Assembly (NCBI RefSeq): GCF_014133895.1
Contig: NC_050728.1
Span: forward strand, 1,054,001 to 1,118,000
Length of the DNA: 64,000 nt
Reading direction: 5' to 3'
From: Torulaspora globosa
Lineage: Eukaryota; Ascomycota; Saccharomycetes; Saccharomycetales; Saccharomycetaceae
The position numbers were made by a program, and so were the translations under genes. Of this stretch, positions 1 to 9,881 are shown in pieces; the first letter of the stretch is position 1; every line of letters starts with the position of its first letter. The notes below the pieces were generated by a model. That model was not told where the DNA came from and ran no database searches. It saw only the letters and a program-made list of their open reading frames with translations.

Positions 1-1
1 C

Positions 2-127
2 AAGTTCTACGGTGCTGGAGGTGCTGCTGGCGCTGCTGGTGCTGGAGGTCCAATGCCTGGAGCCGGCCCATCCTCAGGTGGACCTACCGGCGCAGAGTCC
101 GGTCCTACCGTCGAAGAAGTCGATTAA
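2..127 (+). CDS. SSA3: Cytosolic Hsp70, C-terminal 41 residues (partial, 5' end outside window)
   Basis: Only the last 41 codons and the stop are inside the window. They form a Gly/Ala/Pro-rich flexible tail (repeated GAGGAAGAAG-type residues) ending in PTVEEVD. The C-terminal EEVD is the docking motif by which cytosolic Hsp70s bind TPR co-chaperones such as Sti1; mitochondrial and bacterial Hsp70s lack it. The next gene is ILS1 on the same strand, matching the S. cerevisiae order SSA3-ILS1, and the RTT105-NUP157 side matches SSA4. It is therefore the single pre-duplication counterpart of SSA3/SSA4. Family assignment is firm; which SSA paralogue rests on gene order only. Confidence 0.85.
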   Translation, partial: KFYGAGGAAGAAGAGGPMPGAGPSSGGPTGAESGPTVEEVD

Positions 128-416
128 TGAAACTAGTCTTGGGTTACGAACTGGGGGGTATGCCATAGGAAGTGGCGTTATTTCACACGATATTGATTAT
201 CAATATATATAATGCTTTATAGTAAGATATCTTGGTTGAAGCTTCAATTTCTTTGAGCTCGTTCCTTGTGAGTTTACGAAAAATTTTTACTTTTTCTGGT
301 GGTCTGAAGCCTCTGCTCTCGAGCGACGATCAGTCATCAAGAGGTTTATCTAGCTATCAGTCAGGTAAGGCGTCAATTAGCCTCGAAACTCTGCGACTTA
401 AGTGGAGGTTGGCAAC

Positions 417-3400
417 ATGTCTGAGAACTCTTCATCTCATTTCTCTTTCCCCAGAGAAGAGGAGAAAGTGCTTGCTTTTTGGGACGAAATTGATGCATTT
501 CGCACATCTTTGAAGCTTACTGAGGATAAGCCTGAGTTTTCGTTCTTTGATGGTCCGCCATTTGCTACTGGTACTCCTCACTATGGCCATATTCTGGCCT
601 CGACCATCAAGGACATTGTTCCAAGATATGCTACAATGACGGGCCATCACGTTGAGAGAAGATTCGGTTGGGACACTCATGGTCTACCTATCGAACACAT
701 CATTGATAAGAAACTAAATATCACTTGTAAGGAGGACGTTTACAAGTTTGGGATCGATAATTATAATAACGAATGTAGAGCGATCGTGATGACTTATGCC
801 GAAGAATGGAGAAAAACTATCGGCCGTTTGGGTCGTTGGATCGATTTCGATAACGATTACAAGACCATGTACCCAAGTTTCATGGAGTCCGAATGGTGGT
901 CCTTCAAGCAGTTGTTCAATAAGGGCCAAGTTTACCGTGGTTTCAGAGTCATGCCATATTCCACTGGCTGTACTACGCCATTGAGTAATTTCGAAGCTCA
1001 ACAGAACTATAAGGATGTGAACGATCCTGCTGTAACCATTGGTTTCAACGTGATCGGCCAAGAGAAAACACAATTGGTTGCTTGGACAACTACGCCGTGG
1101 ACTTTGCCTTCCAATCTGGCTCTGTGTGTGAACCCTGACTTTGAATATGTCAAGATTTATGACGAGAAGAAAGACCGTTATTTCATTTTGCTCGAATCAT
1201 TGATCAAAACTTTATACAAGAAACCAAAGGACGAAAAGTTTAAGGTGGTTGAGAGAATTCAAGGTAAGGATTTGGTGGGTCTCAAGTATGAACCACTTTT
1301 CCCATATTTTGTGGAAAAGATGGGCGCAACTGCCTTTAAAGTCGTGGGAGATGGTTATGTTACCAGCGATTCTGGTACAGGTATTGTGCACAATGCACCG
1401 GCCTTTGGGGAAGAGGATTACAACGTTTGTTTGAACCATGGCATTTTTGAAGAGGGCGGTTTTTTCCCAAATCCGGTCGATGATGCCGGTAAATTCACCT
1501 CTGAAGTGACCGACTTCAGCGGGCTCTACGTGAAGGATGCTGACAAGGAGATTATCAAATTTTTGACGGCTACTGGGAACTTGCTTCTAGCGTCTCAAAT
1601 TAGGCACTCCTATCCATTCTGCTGGAGATCTGATACCCCTCTATTGTACCGTACTGTTCCTGCTTGGTTTGTCAGAGTCAAGGAAATCATTCCTCAGATG
1701 CTGGAGTCTGTTATGAATTCACGCTGGGTTCCAAGAACTATCCAAGAAAAGAGATTTGCAAACTGGATCGCCAACGCTCGTGACTGGAACATTTCGAGAA
1801 ACAGATACTGGGGTACGCCAATCCCGCTGTGGGTCTCCGACGACTTGGAAGAAATCGTTTGTATCGGTTCGGTTGCAGAGCTTGAAGAGTTGAGTGGTGT
1901 CACCGGCATCAAAGACCTACATCGTGACTTTATCGATAAGATCACTATCCCTTCAAAGCAAGGTAAGGGACAATTGAAGAGAATCGAAGAAGTTTTTGAT
2001 TGCTGGTATGAGTCCGGCTCTATGCCCTATGCCTCTCAGCATTATCCTTTTGAAAACCAAGACAAATTCAAATATAGAGTCCCTGCAAACTTTATCTCTG
2101 AAGGTTTAGATCAAACCAGAGGTTGGTTCTATACGTTGAGTGTCCTGGGTACCCATCTGTTTGGCCAGGTCCCTTACCAAAATGTTATTGTTTCTGGTCT
2201 TATCTTGGCTGCTGATGGTAAGAAGATGTCCAAGTCTTTAAAGAACTATCCAGATCCAAACATCGTGTTGAGTAAATACGGTGCAGATGCATTGAGATTA
2301 TATTTAATAAATTCCCCTGTGTTGAAAGCTGAAACCTTGAAATTCAAAGAGGAGGGTGTTAAGGAAGTCGTTTCTAAAGTTTTGTTGCCATGGTGGAATT
2401 CTTATAAGTTCTTGGAAGGACAAATAGCCTTATTGAAGAAAACCTCAGGCATTGATTTCAAGTACAATCCTTCTATTCAAAGTGATAATGTCATGGATAG
2501 GTGGATTTTAGCTTCTATGCAATCTCTGGTTCAACATATCCACACGGAGATGGAACTTTATGAATTATTCGCCGTGGTTCCTAGATTGTTGCATTTCATC
2601 GACGAATTAACTAACTGGTACATCAGATTCAACCGTCGTCGTTTGAAGGGTGAAAACGGTGTTGATGATTGTTTGAAGGCTTTGAACAGTTTGTTCGAAG
2701 CATTGTTCACATTCGTCAGGGCCATGGCTCCGTTCACTCCATTTTTATCTGATTCTATCTATCTAAGGATGAAGGAATTCATTCCAGAAGAAGTTTTGGC
2801 TATGTTTGGTAAAGACGCTAGATCTGTTCATTTCCTATCGTACCCAGAGGTTAGAAGGGAGCTATTCGATGAAGCCATCGAGAAGTCGGTCGCCAGAATG
2901 CAATCGGTTATCGATTTGGGCAGAAACATTCGTGAGAAGAAGACTATCTCTTTAAAGACCCCATTGAAGAGTTTGGTTATCCTGCACAGCGATAAGAATT
3001 ATCTAAAAGACATCGAGGACTTAAAAGACTACATTGTAGAAGAGCTGAACGTGCATGACATCATCATTACTTCCGATGAAGCAAAATACGGTGTCGAGTA
3101 TAGGGCAGTCGCTGACTGGCCAGTCCTGGGCAAGAAGCTAAAGAAAGACGCCAAGAAGGTTAAGGACGCGTTGCCCAGCGTCAGCTCCGATGAAGTACAA
3201 CAGTATCTGGAAACAGGAAAACTGCAAGTTGCTGGTATCGATTTGATAACAGGCGACCTGAACGTTGTTAGAGGTCTGCCAGAATCGCTGGCTCAAGCAG
3301 GTCTAGAAACAAGATCTGATCAAGATGTCTTGATTATCCTCGACACCAAGATTTATCCAGAATTGAAAACCGAAGGTCTCGCTAGAGAGCTTATCAACAG

Positions 3401-3638
3401 AATTCAAAAGCTGAGAAAGAAATGTGGCCTGGAAGCCACTGACGATGTCCTTGTCCAATACGAACTCATCAAGGATACCATGGATTTCGAAGTTGTCGTA
3501 AAGCAACACAGAGAGACGCTAACCAAGACTTGCAGATCCGACATTGTCGCTTTCGATGGCGCCAACGACGGCGCCATCGCTGACGAAGAACAATCTATCA
3601 ACGACACCATTTTCAAGCTAAAGATTTTCAGGCTATAG
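417..3638 (+). CDS. ILS1: Cytoplasmic isoleucyl-tRNA synthetase
   Basis: A protein of 1073 residues, almost the length of yeast Ils1. It charges tRNA-Ile with isoleucine in the cytosol. The class I HIGH-type signature appears as HYGH at residues 55-58 after GPPFATGTP, and the KMSKS loop at 603-607, both in the expected places for ATP binding. The CP1 editing insertion lies between them, with the TTPWTLPSN stretch used to hydrolyse misactivated valine. The C-terminal third is the anticodon-binding and eukaryotic extension region. The reading frame is open 15 bases further upstream, but the first ATG is at 417 (MSENSSSHF), which I take as the start. It follows the Hsp70 gene in tandem after a 289-bp spacer that holds no other gene. 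Confidence 0.97.
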   Translation: MSENSSSHFSFPREEEKVLAFWDEIDAFRTSLKLTEDKPEFSFFDGPPFATGTPHYGHILASTIKDIVPRYATMTGHHVERRFGWDTHGLPIEHIIDKKLNITCKEDVYKFGIDNYNNECRAIVMTYAEEWRKTIGRLGRWIDFDNDYKTMYPSFMESEWWSFKQLFNKGQVYRGFRVMPYSTGCTTPLSNFEAQQNYKDVNDPAVTIGFNVIGQEKTQLVAWTTTPWTLPSNLALCVNPDFEYVKIYDEKKDRYFILLESLIKTLYKKPKDEKFKVVERIQGKDLVGLKYEPLFPYFVEKMGATAFKVVGDGYVTSDSGTGIVHNAPAFGEEDYNVCLNHGIFEEGGFFPNPVDDAGKFTSEVTDFSGLYVKDADKEIIKFLTATGNLLLASQIRHSYPFCWRSDTPLLYRTVPAWFVRVKEIIPQMLESVMNSRWVPRTIQEKRFANWIANARDWNISRNRYWGTPIPLWVSDDLEEIVCIGSVAELEELSGVTGIKDLHRDFIDKITIPSKQGKGQLKRIEEVFDCWYESGSMPYASQHYPFENQDKFKYRVPANFISEGLDQTRGWFYTLSVLGTHLFGQVPYQNVIVSGLILAADGKKMSKSLKNYPDPNIVLSKYGADALRLYLINSPVLKAETLKFKEEGVKEVVSKVLLPWWNSYKFLEGQIALLKKTSGIDFKYNPSIQSDNVMDRWILASMQSLVQHIHTEMELYELFAVVPRLLHFIDELTNWYIRFNRRRLKGENGVDDCLKALNSLFEALFTFVRAMAPFTPFLSDSIYLRMKEFIPEEVLAMFGKDARSVHFLSYPEVRRELFDEAIEKSVARMQSVIDLGRNIREKKTISLKTPLKSLVILHSDKNYLKDIEDLKDYIVEELNVHDIIITSDEAKYGVEYRAVADWPVLGKKLKKDAKKVKDALPSVSSDEVQQYLETGKLQVAGIDLITGDLNVVRGLPESLAQAGLETRSDQDVLIILDTKIYPELKTEGLARELINRIQKLRKKCGLEATDDVLVQYELIKDTMDFEVVVKQHRETLTKTCRSDIVAFDGANDGAIADEEQSINDTIFKLKIFRL

Positions 3639-3831
3639 GTTTCAAGTTCTTGTCAGCCTTGACGTTCACAAGTCCGCAAGACGTTTATAAATCTGTAATT
3701 TAACGGATCATAGAATGAGTATAAGTATTCAACCACCATATCCTAGTGAAAGCTGTCAGCGCGTGTCAACTCCAGATTAGCCAAAGCAAAGCAACCATTA
3801 TCACAAGCAACAAAACAGAGCTCACTTGAGA

Positions 3832-4380
3832 ATGAGCAATAGACAAGACAATGAGCTGGTCGTCGGTCGACTATTGAACAGTTCTTCCTCTCGCTCCAAT
3901 GAAAGCCCCAGACGAGCTGAAACCCCCGTTCAATCGCCAGAAAGGCAAAGCGGCGCAACACAGTTAATAGAAGCAGACTCGGGCCATGAATCGGTTACAG
4001 ATAGCATCCTAGCAAAGCGTAAGCAGATCTGTCAGGAGAATCGCCCGGGACATTCGCCTACCACGAGCAAATCGCGTATAGATACCCACAACAGGATTGC
4101 CCAGCGTCAGCGAACACACAAGAGACACCAGCGAGCCACCCAGGTGCGAGGAGGATTGGAAAAGATGGAGCAATTCGTAATGACTGGCGAGCATCTTCAA
4201 GAACTACAAAGACTCTCGCTGCAAGCACAAGAAAACACAATGACACCCGATTTGGCTCAATTGTTCGAGCAAGAAGCCCAGGAGGACCTCGAGGACGACG
4301 AACTGATAGAATACGTCGAGCACCAAGAGCAGTTGGACCAAGAACTGCAGAGAATCCTCTCTGAACTCTCCATAGGTTGA
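3832..4380 (+). CDS. RTT105: RTT105-like RPA chaperone/import factor
   Basis: A hydrophilic 182-residue protein. The N-terminal half is Ser/Arg/Gln-rich and looks disordered. A basic middle (about 85-110, RTHKRHQRATQVRG) is followed by an acidic, helix-forming C-terminus rich in Glu and Gln (about 130-182). No catalytic motif is visible. Identification rests mainly on position: in S. cerevisiae RTT105 (208 residues) lies between SSA4 and NUP157, and here it sits in the matching place between the SSA/ILS1 pair and ATG8/NUP170. Rtt105 is known to bind replication protein A, helping its nuclear import and loading on single-stranded DNA, and to restrain Ty1. The frame is open two codons upstream, but the first ATG is at 3832. 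Confidence 0.75.
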   Translation: MSNRQDNELVVGRLLNSSSSRSNESPRRAETPVQSPERQSGATQLIEADSGHESVTDSILAKRKQICQENRPGHSPTTSKSRIDTHNRIAQRQRTHKRHQRATQVRGGLEKMEQFVMTGEHLQELQRLSLQAQENTMTPDLAQLFEQEAQEDLEDDELIEYVEHQEQLDQELQRILSELSIG

Positions 4381-4418
4381 ATTTATATGGGTCTTCCGAT
4401 GAGATCAAGTAACACGAT

Positions 4419-4425
4419 TTACCCG
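4419..4425 (+). promoter_or_regulatory. Reb1-type site (TTACCCG) upstream of ATG8
   Basis: An exact TTACCCG core lies about 150 bp before the ATG8 start, in the short RTT105-ATG8 gap. Reb1 is a general regulatory factor that clears nucleosomes and blocks read-through from upstream genes, and both would make sense in this tandem arrangement. The call rests on a motif match only. Confidence 0.45.
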
Positions 4426-4572
4426 GCCACGATTGATAAGCATATAATACCAGGTTTACAAGAAGGGGTTGATACTTAATAGTGGTTATTCTGTCCTGAA
4501 GAATGGTACAAGTGGCTTCTGGTGCCTCAGATCCACTTAATAGAGTGTTCAGATAATCAGAATTGGTAAGAA

Positions 4573-4929
4573 ATGAAATCTACATTTAAATCGGAGTATC
4601 CCTTCGAGAAGAGGAAGGCAGAGTCGGAGAGGATTTCACAGAAGTTCTCAAATAGAATACCAGTGATTTGTGAGAAAGCAGAGAAGTCAGATATCCCTGA
4701 GATCGACAAGCGGAAGTATCTGGTACCAGCGGATTTGACTGTTGGGCAATTTGTTTATGTGATCCGTAAGAGAATCATGTTGCCACCAGAAAAGGCGATC
4801 TTCATCTTTGTGAATGATACTTTGCCTCCAACGGCGGCGCTTATGAGTGCTATTTACCAGGAGCATAGGGATAGAGACGGGTTTCTTTATGTGACTTACT
4901 CCGGGGAGAACACATTTGGATCGTTGTGA
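4573..4929 (+). CDS. ATG8: Atg8 ubiquitin-like autophagy protein
   Basis: A 118-residue ubiquitin-fold protein that is conjugated to phosphatidylethanolamine on the phagophore and drives autophagosome and Cvt vesicle growth. It begins [20 protein letters not shown], typical of Atg8. Two N-terminal helices precede the ubiquitin core, and the C-terminus reads ENTFGSL. The conjugated glycine is Gly116; two residues (Ser-Leu) follow and must be removed by the Atg4 protease, whereas the S. cerevisiae protein carries a single Arg. It lies between RTT105 and NUP170, the expected ancestral order. Identification is certain from sequence alone. Confidence 0.98.
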   Translation: MKSTFKSEYPFEKRKAESERISQKFSNRIPVICEKAEKSDIPEIDKRKYLVPADLTVGQFVYVIRKRIMLPPEKAIFIFVNDTLPPTAALMSAIYQEHRDRDGFLYVTYSGENTFGSL

Positions 4930-5235
4930 TGGATCGGGCGCTGTTACGGAAAGTTCCAACGATTGGGTGGGGACAAAGGATGTGGCTGGCTGTTGCCTTG
5001 CGTTGGGACGCTGGGAGGAACAACAGATAGGCATTAGACCACCCCGGGGCTGACAAGCGGCTGGGGACCGTGGCGCATCGCTTGGGAGTGATAGCTCGTC
5101 TTCCACAGGTGTTAATTTTGCTTTTTTATAACAAGTTTAGGTTTATTTCTGTTGCAAGATTAGATTTAGAATAGCCTTCATTAGATGCTTCTCTTTACTG
5201 TTGGTTATCTATACAAGTCTTGAGCGTGGGGGCGG
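4930..5235. other. ATG8/NUP170 convergent intergenic spacer
   Basis: A 306-bp gap between two convergent genes. It holds no open frame of interest and no RNA gene that I can see. AT-rich stretches around 5115-5215 could carry the 3'-end signals of both genes. Confidence 0.6.
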
Positions 5236-8200
5236 TTAAACGCAGTTGCCCGTTCTCCGGGTGTATTGTTCGATTGGATCGGACTGGATGCTGTACTGGT
5301 CCAGACTCGAGACTTCATCATACGTGATGATATCTCTTAGTTTTCTGTCATTCTTGTACCACTCTTTAATTAACCACGTCATCTCCGCGGTAAACAATGC
5401 ATTGGGAGAATCTGAGGTTTCTATCAGATCTTTCAGAATGTAGTACAGCTTGCCATACGAGACACCGGCCGACAGAAAAATGGATGCAATGGAGCCCCTT
5501 TCGATGTGCTCATGCGGAAGGGCTTCATAAAATAAAGTACAAATGGTGGAAAATAAGTCTGAAATTGGGAAAACGAATTCTGAGCTGTGAACTTGCTTCC
5601 CAACTTTGATAACCACGTTCGATAATAAGTTGATAAAGTTAATAGAGTCCTCCAGACTCTGACTGTCGCTGAGTTCTTTTTTTAAGGACTCGAATAGTTC
5701 ATCCCATTTAGCTTTGATCTCTTCTTGGTTCCTGAAGTCTGAGACTTTAAAAATGACCAAACAAATTTCATGGTAACCCAGTGGAACAGCAAAATCGTTG
5801 AACAAATCACTCACTGGCAGAACTTTACCATCTAACTGCTTTATCAAATCTTGCTTTGTGTTTGATTCGATCCTTTGATCAGTAGTTACCAGAGATAGCA
5901 GATCATCCTGTACAGCTGCGACATCAAAAATCTCTTGAATCATGGTCGAAAGTTCAACCATTCGCTGTTTATGACTAGGGTTGCACACGCCGTTGCAGAA
6001 CCCATTTGCTCTCGATAAATACTCTATTCTTTCTCCCAAATTCAATTCGAAATCAGAATTTGCCAAAGAATACAGTATCTCGGCAGCTTCGAAATACTTA
6101 GATCTCCTTGATAGATAGACCCACAGTAAGTTGGAAAGCTCGAGGGAGGATTTTGATTGCTCTTGTAGGTTCGGTAGAATGAATTCAGTATCTAATTCCA
6201 GAAGCTTCTCCTCGCATTTCTGAGATGCCAGCCAATCGTATAGTTTATAGTGGAATAGTTTGTCATTGTATTTCAATGCCACTGAGTAACTTTCCTCGCG
6301 TAAACTTGATATGTCATTAGGAACTGGTATATTAGCTGTCCCATTAGAAGGACCTCGCGCGGCCAGGTTGTCAACCATGACAAGAGTCTCAAAAACCAAG
6401 TCATAAATGAGCACACGCTTGTCGTAATACACTTTCCTCCCATCATGCTCTAAACTACCATCGGCGACATATTGGTAGGCAAGCTTCGCCTTGTCTACAG
6501 AGTTAGCAATGTTTAGAAGGAAGCCGATTGTCTTAGGAAAATAATTCAGCTCTAACATGATGGAAACAGCTTCCTTCAATTTATCGAAAGAAAGGTCATC
6601 AACTATTCGCTCGAACAGTTTGATTGCGTTGTTAAGATGATATTTTAATGTTTCATAGTCCCGCAACCCAATTTCCTTCGCTTTTCTCAAGTGCTCTATA
6701 GCTCTGAAGCCTAATATATCGCTGCTCGAGCAAAAAGAACCACAGCGCTCTTGCAAAGCAGTGGCGGTATACTCTATTGATGCACCCCTCGTTATGTTCC
6801 TGTTGATGATCGATGATAAAATTTCTCTTACTAGGACTTTGGTATGCTCGTTTGGAGCAAACAAATCCTTGAATTTCAGTTTTGTCAGATCGACCTGAAT
6901 CTCAGGGCTCAAAGATTTAATAATATCCTTGAAAGCCACGTATTGTTGCTCGAACCCCTCCACTTCACTTTCTTCATAAAGAACGTTCAGGAATGAGAGT
7001 GCTTCCATGATAGACTGAACAAGCTTCATCATGGAGTTAATTGCTATATTTTCCGCCTGATTAGCGACTTCTTCTGATTTATCGATAGGCTTTCCACTGA
7101 TATCACTGCCCGATATTATAGACGGATAGACCACAGTCAGTGAGTTACCGTACATATTGAAAAATTCATTCAGGATTGCAATCGAGGATAGGTAGTATTC
7201 AACGTCTGCCTTGGAAACAGACATTCCAGCAATAGTACCACCTTCGCTAGAGCCTTCTTTAACCTTTGAATTGAAACGTTCAGGGCGGTAGGTAACAAAA
7301 ATCTGTTTACTCCAAATATCCCTCAAAAGTCTGGTAATTAAAAGCGCTATACCGTAGAACCGCGCAGAAAGTGTAACATCGTCAAGACTGAAACTTGCCT
7401 TGGAGTCAGGCATCGAGATAGCACCACCTGATGGAGTTGTATGAAGAGATTTCTTGGGCGTTGCGTCAAAAGAAGGCTTATCAAAGAAAGATGAAACCGT
7501 GGAAACCATGTACTTGTTATACCTTGGTTTTATGTCAACAATACCAGGAATACCAACAGTGAAGAAAGTTAGCGCAGCAGATCGTAGCATTTCTGATTTA
7601 TTCAGCTTGCAAGTCACGAACAGCGCTGTCGAGCACGCTTCAGGTACTCCATAATTGATCAAAAACGGTAGCGGGTTGTCCACTAGAGCTTCGAAAACTT
7701 CATCGGGCGTACGATATCTGTATATCTCCACTGCACTGTTCGTCAGGACGGCTACTTTCAAATTCTCAGAACTGTATTGTGTAGCAAATTCGTTCGCATA
7801 CCCTTCGGGCGTTTGAGTTGCATTGAAAGTAGGAGTTAAAAGGACAATTTCCTTGATGTTCCCAGTGCTATCTAGTAGAGTGGCGTTCTCCACGTACTTG
7901 CCGTGGTTCTTCAAGACACCATAATCGGGGACACTCACAAAAAGCTTGTGCTGCACTGCTTGATTGTTGGATTGGGATACCTTGGAATCTGTAGTTTGTT
8001 TGCTATCCTGTGGTGAAGTGGACTTTCTCACTGCAGAAAAGAATATTCCTGGCGAAATTATCGTGCTCGCACTGGTAGTTTCCAGAAACACAGAGGATTT
8101 CTTTTGAAACTTCAGATGTACGGATTCCGAGTAATTCAGATTAGAATAAAACCTCAGTCCTTTTTTCTGTTGTTCTAATTGCTGATTTTGTAGTTCCTGA

Positions 8201-9609
8201 CGTATTACCTCCGGAGTAACAGAACTGGGAGGAAACTTTATTGATTCGAGCCTTAAAGCTTCGATTCCCGATCTGCCTATCGAACCGTTAAAGTTGAGAC
8301 GTACGCCACCAACTGTTATTGCTACTAAAAACAGATTATGATTCTCCTGTCGTGATACTGGTACAATTTGGGAAATTTTTAGGAACTTGGGCCCCAAAAT
8401 AGCGGCCCCTCTCGCTGTGGTAGTACCCATTATTCTTCTTATGTAGGCTGGTTCAATGCTCATGGGATTTTCCAAGTGGTTACCATTGATCAAATACGCT
8501 CTGATATTTGATTTCGACGACAGTGTATAAACTATACCTCGAGATTGATCAATTTTCAATTGTACAACTGTTTCCTGTGCATATTTAGAATCCTCTTCAA
8601 AGAACGACCGAATATACCCACTACCTGGTAGTTTGGAAACCAAATTTGCCGGTAGAAGGCTAGACCAGGCGGATTGCGTCAGGCATACTTTGTTACACTT
8701 GCTATTGAACCAGTCATCGGAGCCCGAATACTGCAGTCCCCAAACGTTCTGCCCGCTTGTCCTACCAGCAAAAAAAATTTGACCTGTTTTGTCATAGCAT
8801 GTAATTTGGCTAACATCCAAGCCATGAACCGAGACACTGAGACCTGCATTGAAAACACTTAGTTCTCGCGTCTCCTCGTTATGCGACACAGCCAAGAGGT
8901 AGATGTCGAATGGTGTGGCAATCAGAAGAAGGTGATTAACATAATCCACAAACATATCTTTCTTCGGCTTGACCAAAGCCACTTTCAAAATTGTATGCTT
9001 AATTTCGTCTATCGATTGATAATCTGTACTGTCTTTAAGATTCCAAAGAATTAATTTATTGTCAATGGTGATCCAACACCGACCCAATTCTGGAAAGATA
9101 CCCATATCACTCTTGATCTCGCTTTTTGACGCCTCCCTTAAGATTTCATCTGGTATATTGATAACTTGCTGTCTCTCAAAGGGCGTAAATGCTCCCAATC
9201 CACCTACCTCTTTGCTGAAATTATAATTCACGCCATTGTTATAGTACGAACGCTCATCTAGAACGGGTGAATTAGCATCTCGACGCTCCAAATGGTCGAT
9301 GTACTGACTCGCTAACTCCAGTGGTTTCGAACCCCCAAGATTGGTGACCCTTAAATGTTCATCAACAGCGGATAAATCAGGCGCTAAACTCCCCGCCGGC
9401 ATTAAAAGAGAGGCACCCAAAGGCAAAGAGCTATCCGAATTAACTCCTTGTACGTTATTATCCTTCTGCGAGTCCAAAGTGTTTACGCCATCACCTTTTT
9501 CACCACTGCTGTCTCGAGTATTACCGTTGTTTCCCGAAACCAACCGGGACAAACCGGAAAATGGACCGCTATTGTAGTCTACCCTACTTTTCAAAGGTGT
9601 AGAATACAT
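5236..9609 (-). CDS. NUP170: Inner-ring nucleoporin of the Nup155 family (Nup170/Nup157)
   Basis: A protein of 1457 residues, between S. cerevisiae Nup157 (1391) and Nup170 (1502) in length. The N-terminal ~150 residues are low-complexity. A beta-propeller region follows (about 170-700, with motifs such as GRCWITIDNKLILWN near 165-185 that are typical of Nup155 proteins). The C-terminal half is alpha-solenoid. It builds the inner ring of the nuclear pore, binding the pore membrane and Nup53/59 and Nup188/192. S. cerevisiae has two copies from the genome duplication. Here one gene sits next to both ATG8 (as for NUP170) and MAM1 (as for NUP157), so it should be the single ancestor-type gene. 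The start is the only ATG near the 5' end of the frame. Confidence 0.95.
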   Translation of the reverse strand: MYSTPLKSRVDYNSGPFSGLSRLVSGNNGNTRDSSGEKGDGVNTLDSQKDNNVQGVNSDSSLPLGASLLMPAGSLAPDLSAVDEHLRVTNLGGSKPLELASQYIDHLERRDANSPVLDERSYYNNGVNYNFSKEVGGLGAFTPFERQQVINIPDEILREASKSEIKSDMGIFPELGRCWITIDNKLILWNLKDSTDYQSIDEIKHTILKVALVKPKKDMFVDYVNHLLLIATPFDIYLLAVSHNEETRELSVFNAGLSVSVHGLDVSQITCYDKTGQIFFAGRTSGQNVWGLQYSGSDDWFNSKCNKVCLTQSAWSSLLPANLVSKLPGSGYIRSFFEEDSKYAQETVVQLKIDQSRGIVYTLSSKSNIRAYLINGNHLENPMSIEPAYIRRIMGTTTARGAAILGPKFLKISQIVPVSRQENHNLFLVAITVGGVRLNFNGSIGRSGIEALRLESIKFPPSSVTPEVIRQELQNQQLEQQKKGLRFYSNLNYSESVHLKFQKKSSVFLETTSASTIISPGIFFSAVRKSTSPQDSKQTTDSKVSQSNNQAVQHKLFVSVPDYGVLKNHGKYVENATLLDSTGNIKEIVLLTPTFNATQTPEGYANEFATQYSSENLKVAVLTNSAVEIYRYRTPDEVFEALVDNPLPFLINYGVPEACSTALFVTCKLNKSEMLRSAALTFFTVGIPGIVDIKPRYNKYMVSTVSSFFDKPSFDATPKKSLHTTPSGGAISMPDSKASFSLDDVTLSARFYGIALLITRLLRDIWSKQIFVTYRPERFNSKVKEGSSEGGTIAGMSVSKADVEYYLSSIAILNEFFNMYGNSLTVVYPSIISGSDISGKPIDKSEEVANQAENIAINSMMKLVQSIMEALSFLNVLYEESEVEGFEQQYVAFKDIIKSLSPEIQVDLTKLKFKDLFAPNEHTKVLVREILSSIINRNITRGASIEYTATALQERCGSFCSSSDILGFRAIEHLRKAKEIGLRDYETLKYHLNNAIKLFERIVDDLSFDKLKEAVSIMLELNYFPKTIGFLLNIANSVDKAKLAYQYVADGSLEHDGRKVYYDKRVLIYDLVFETLVMVDNLAARGPSNGTANIPVPNDISSLREESYSVALKYNDKLFHYKLYDWLASQKCEEKLLELDTEFILPNLQEQSKSSLELSNLLWVYLSRRSKYFEAAEILYSLANSDFELNLGERIEYLSRANGFCNGVCNPSHKQRMVELSTMIQEIFDVAAVQDDLLSLVTTDQRIESNTKQDLIKQLDGKVLPVSDLFNDFAVPLGYHEICLVIFKVSDFRNQEEIKAKWDELFESLKKELSDSQSLEDSINFINLLSNVVIKVGKQVHSSEFVFPISDLFSTICTLFYEALPHEHIERGSIASIFLSAGVSYGKLYYILKDLIETSDSPNALFTAEMTWLIKEWYKNDRKLRDIITYDEVSSLDQYSIQSDPIEQYTRRTGNCV

Positions 9610-9721
9610 AGAACAACCCGGAAAGACACTCAGTTCGACCCTTTCAACCTCAATTGACCATTATTTTGGAAAGGTTCACTGTTGAATCCTCAGATCTCTT
9701 CAAATTTTGAAGCTTAAAAGA

Positions 9722-9728
9722 CGGGTAA
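9722..9728 (-). promoter_or_regulatory. Reb1-type site in NUP170-MAM1 divergent promoter
   Basis: CGGGTAA (the complement of TTACCCG) lies in the 272-bp gap between two divergently transcribed genes, a usual place for a general regulatory factor. The call rests on a motif match only. Confidence 0.4.
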
Positions 9729-9881
9729 TATTCTTTCGTCTATAGTGACCTGTGTCAAACAAGAAAAGATGAAAGTGACACAAATTCAAAATAATAATTA
9801 AATAATAAATCAACAGAGTAAGGTGGATTAAGTTGCTGATCCTGACCATTTGTAGATTATCTGCGTAGATAGCTTAAAGCC

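Noticed and set aside
232..513. Open frame overlapping the ILS1 start
   Set aside because: It begins at TTG, overlaps the real ILS1 start in another frame and resembles no protein.
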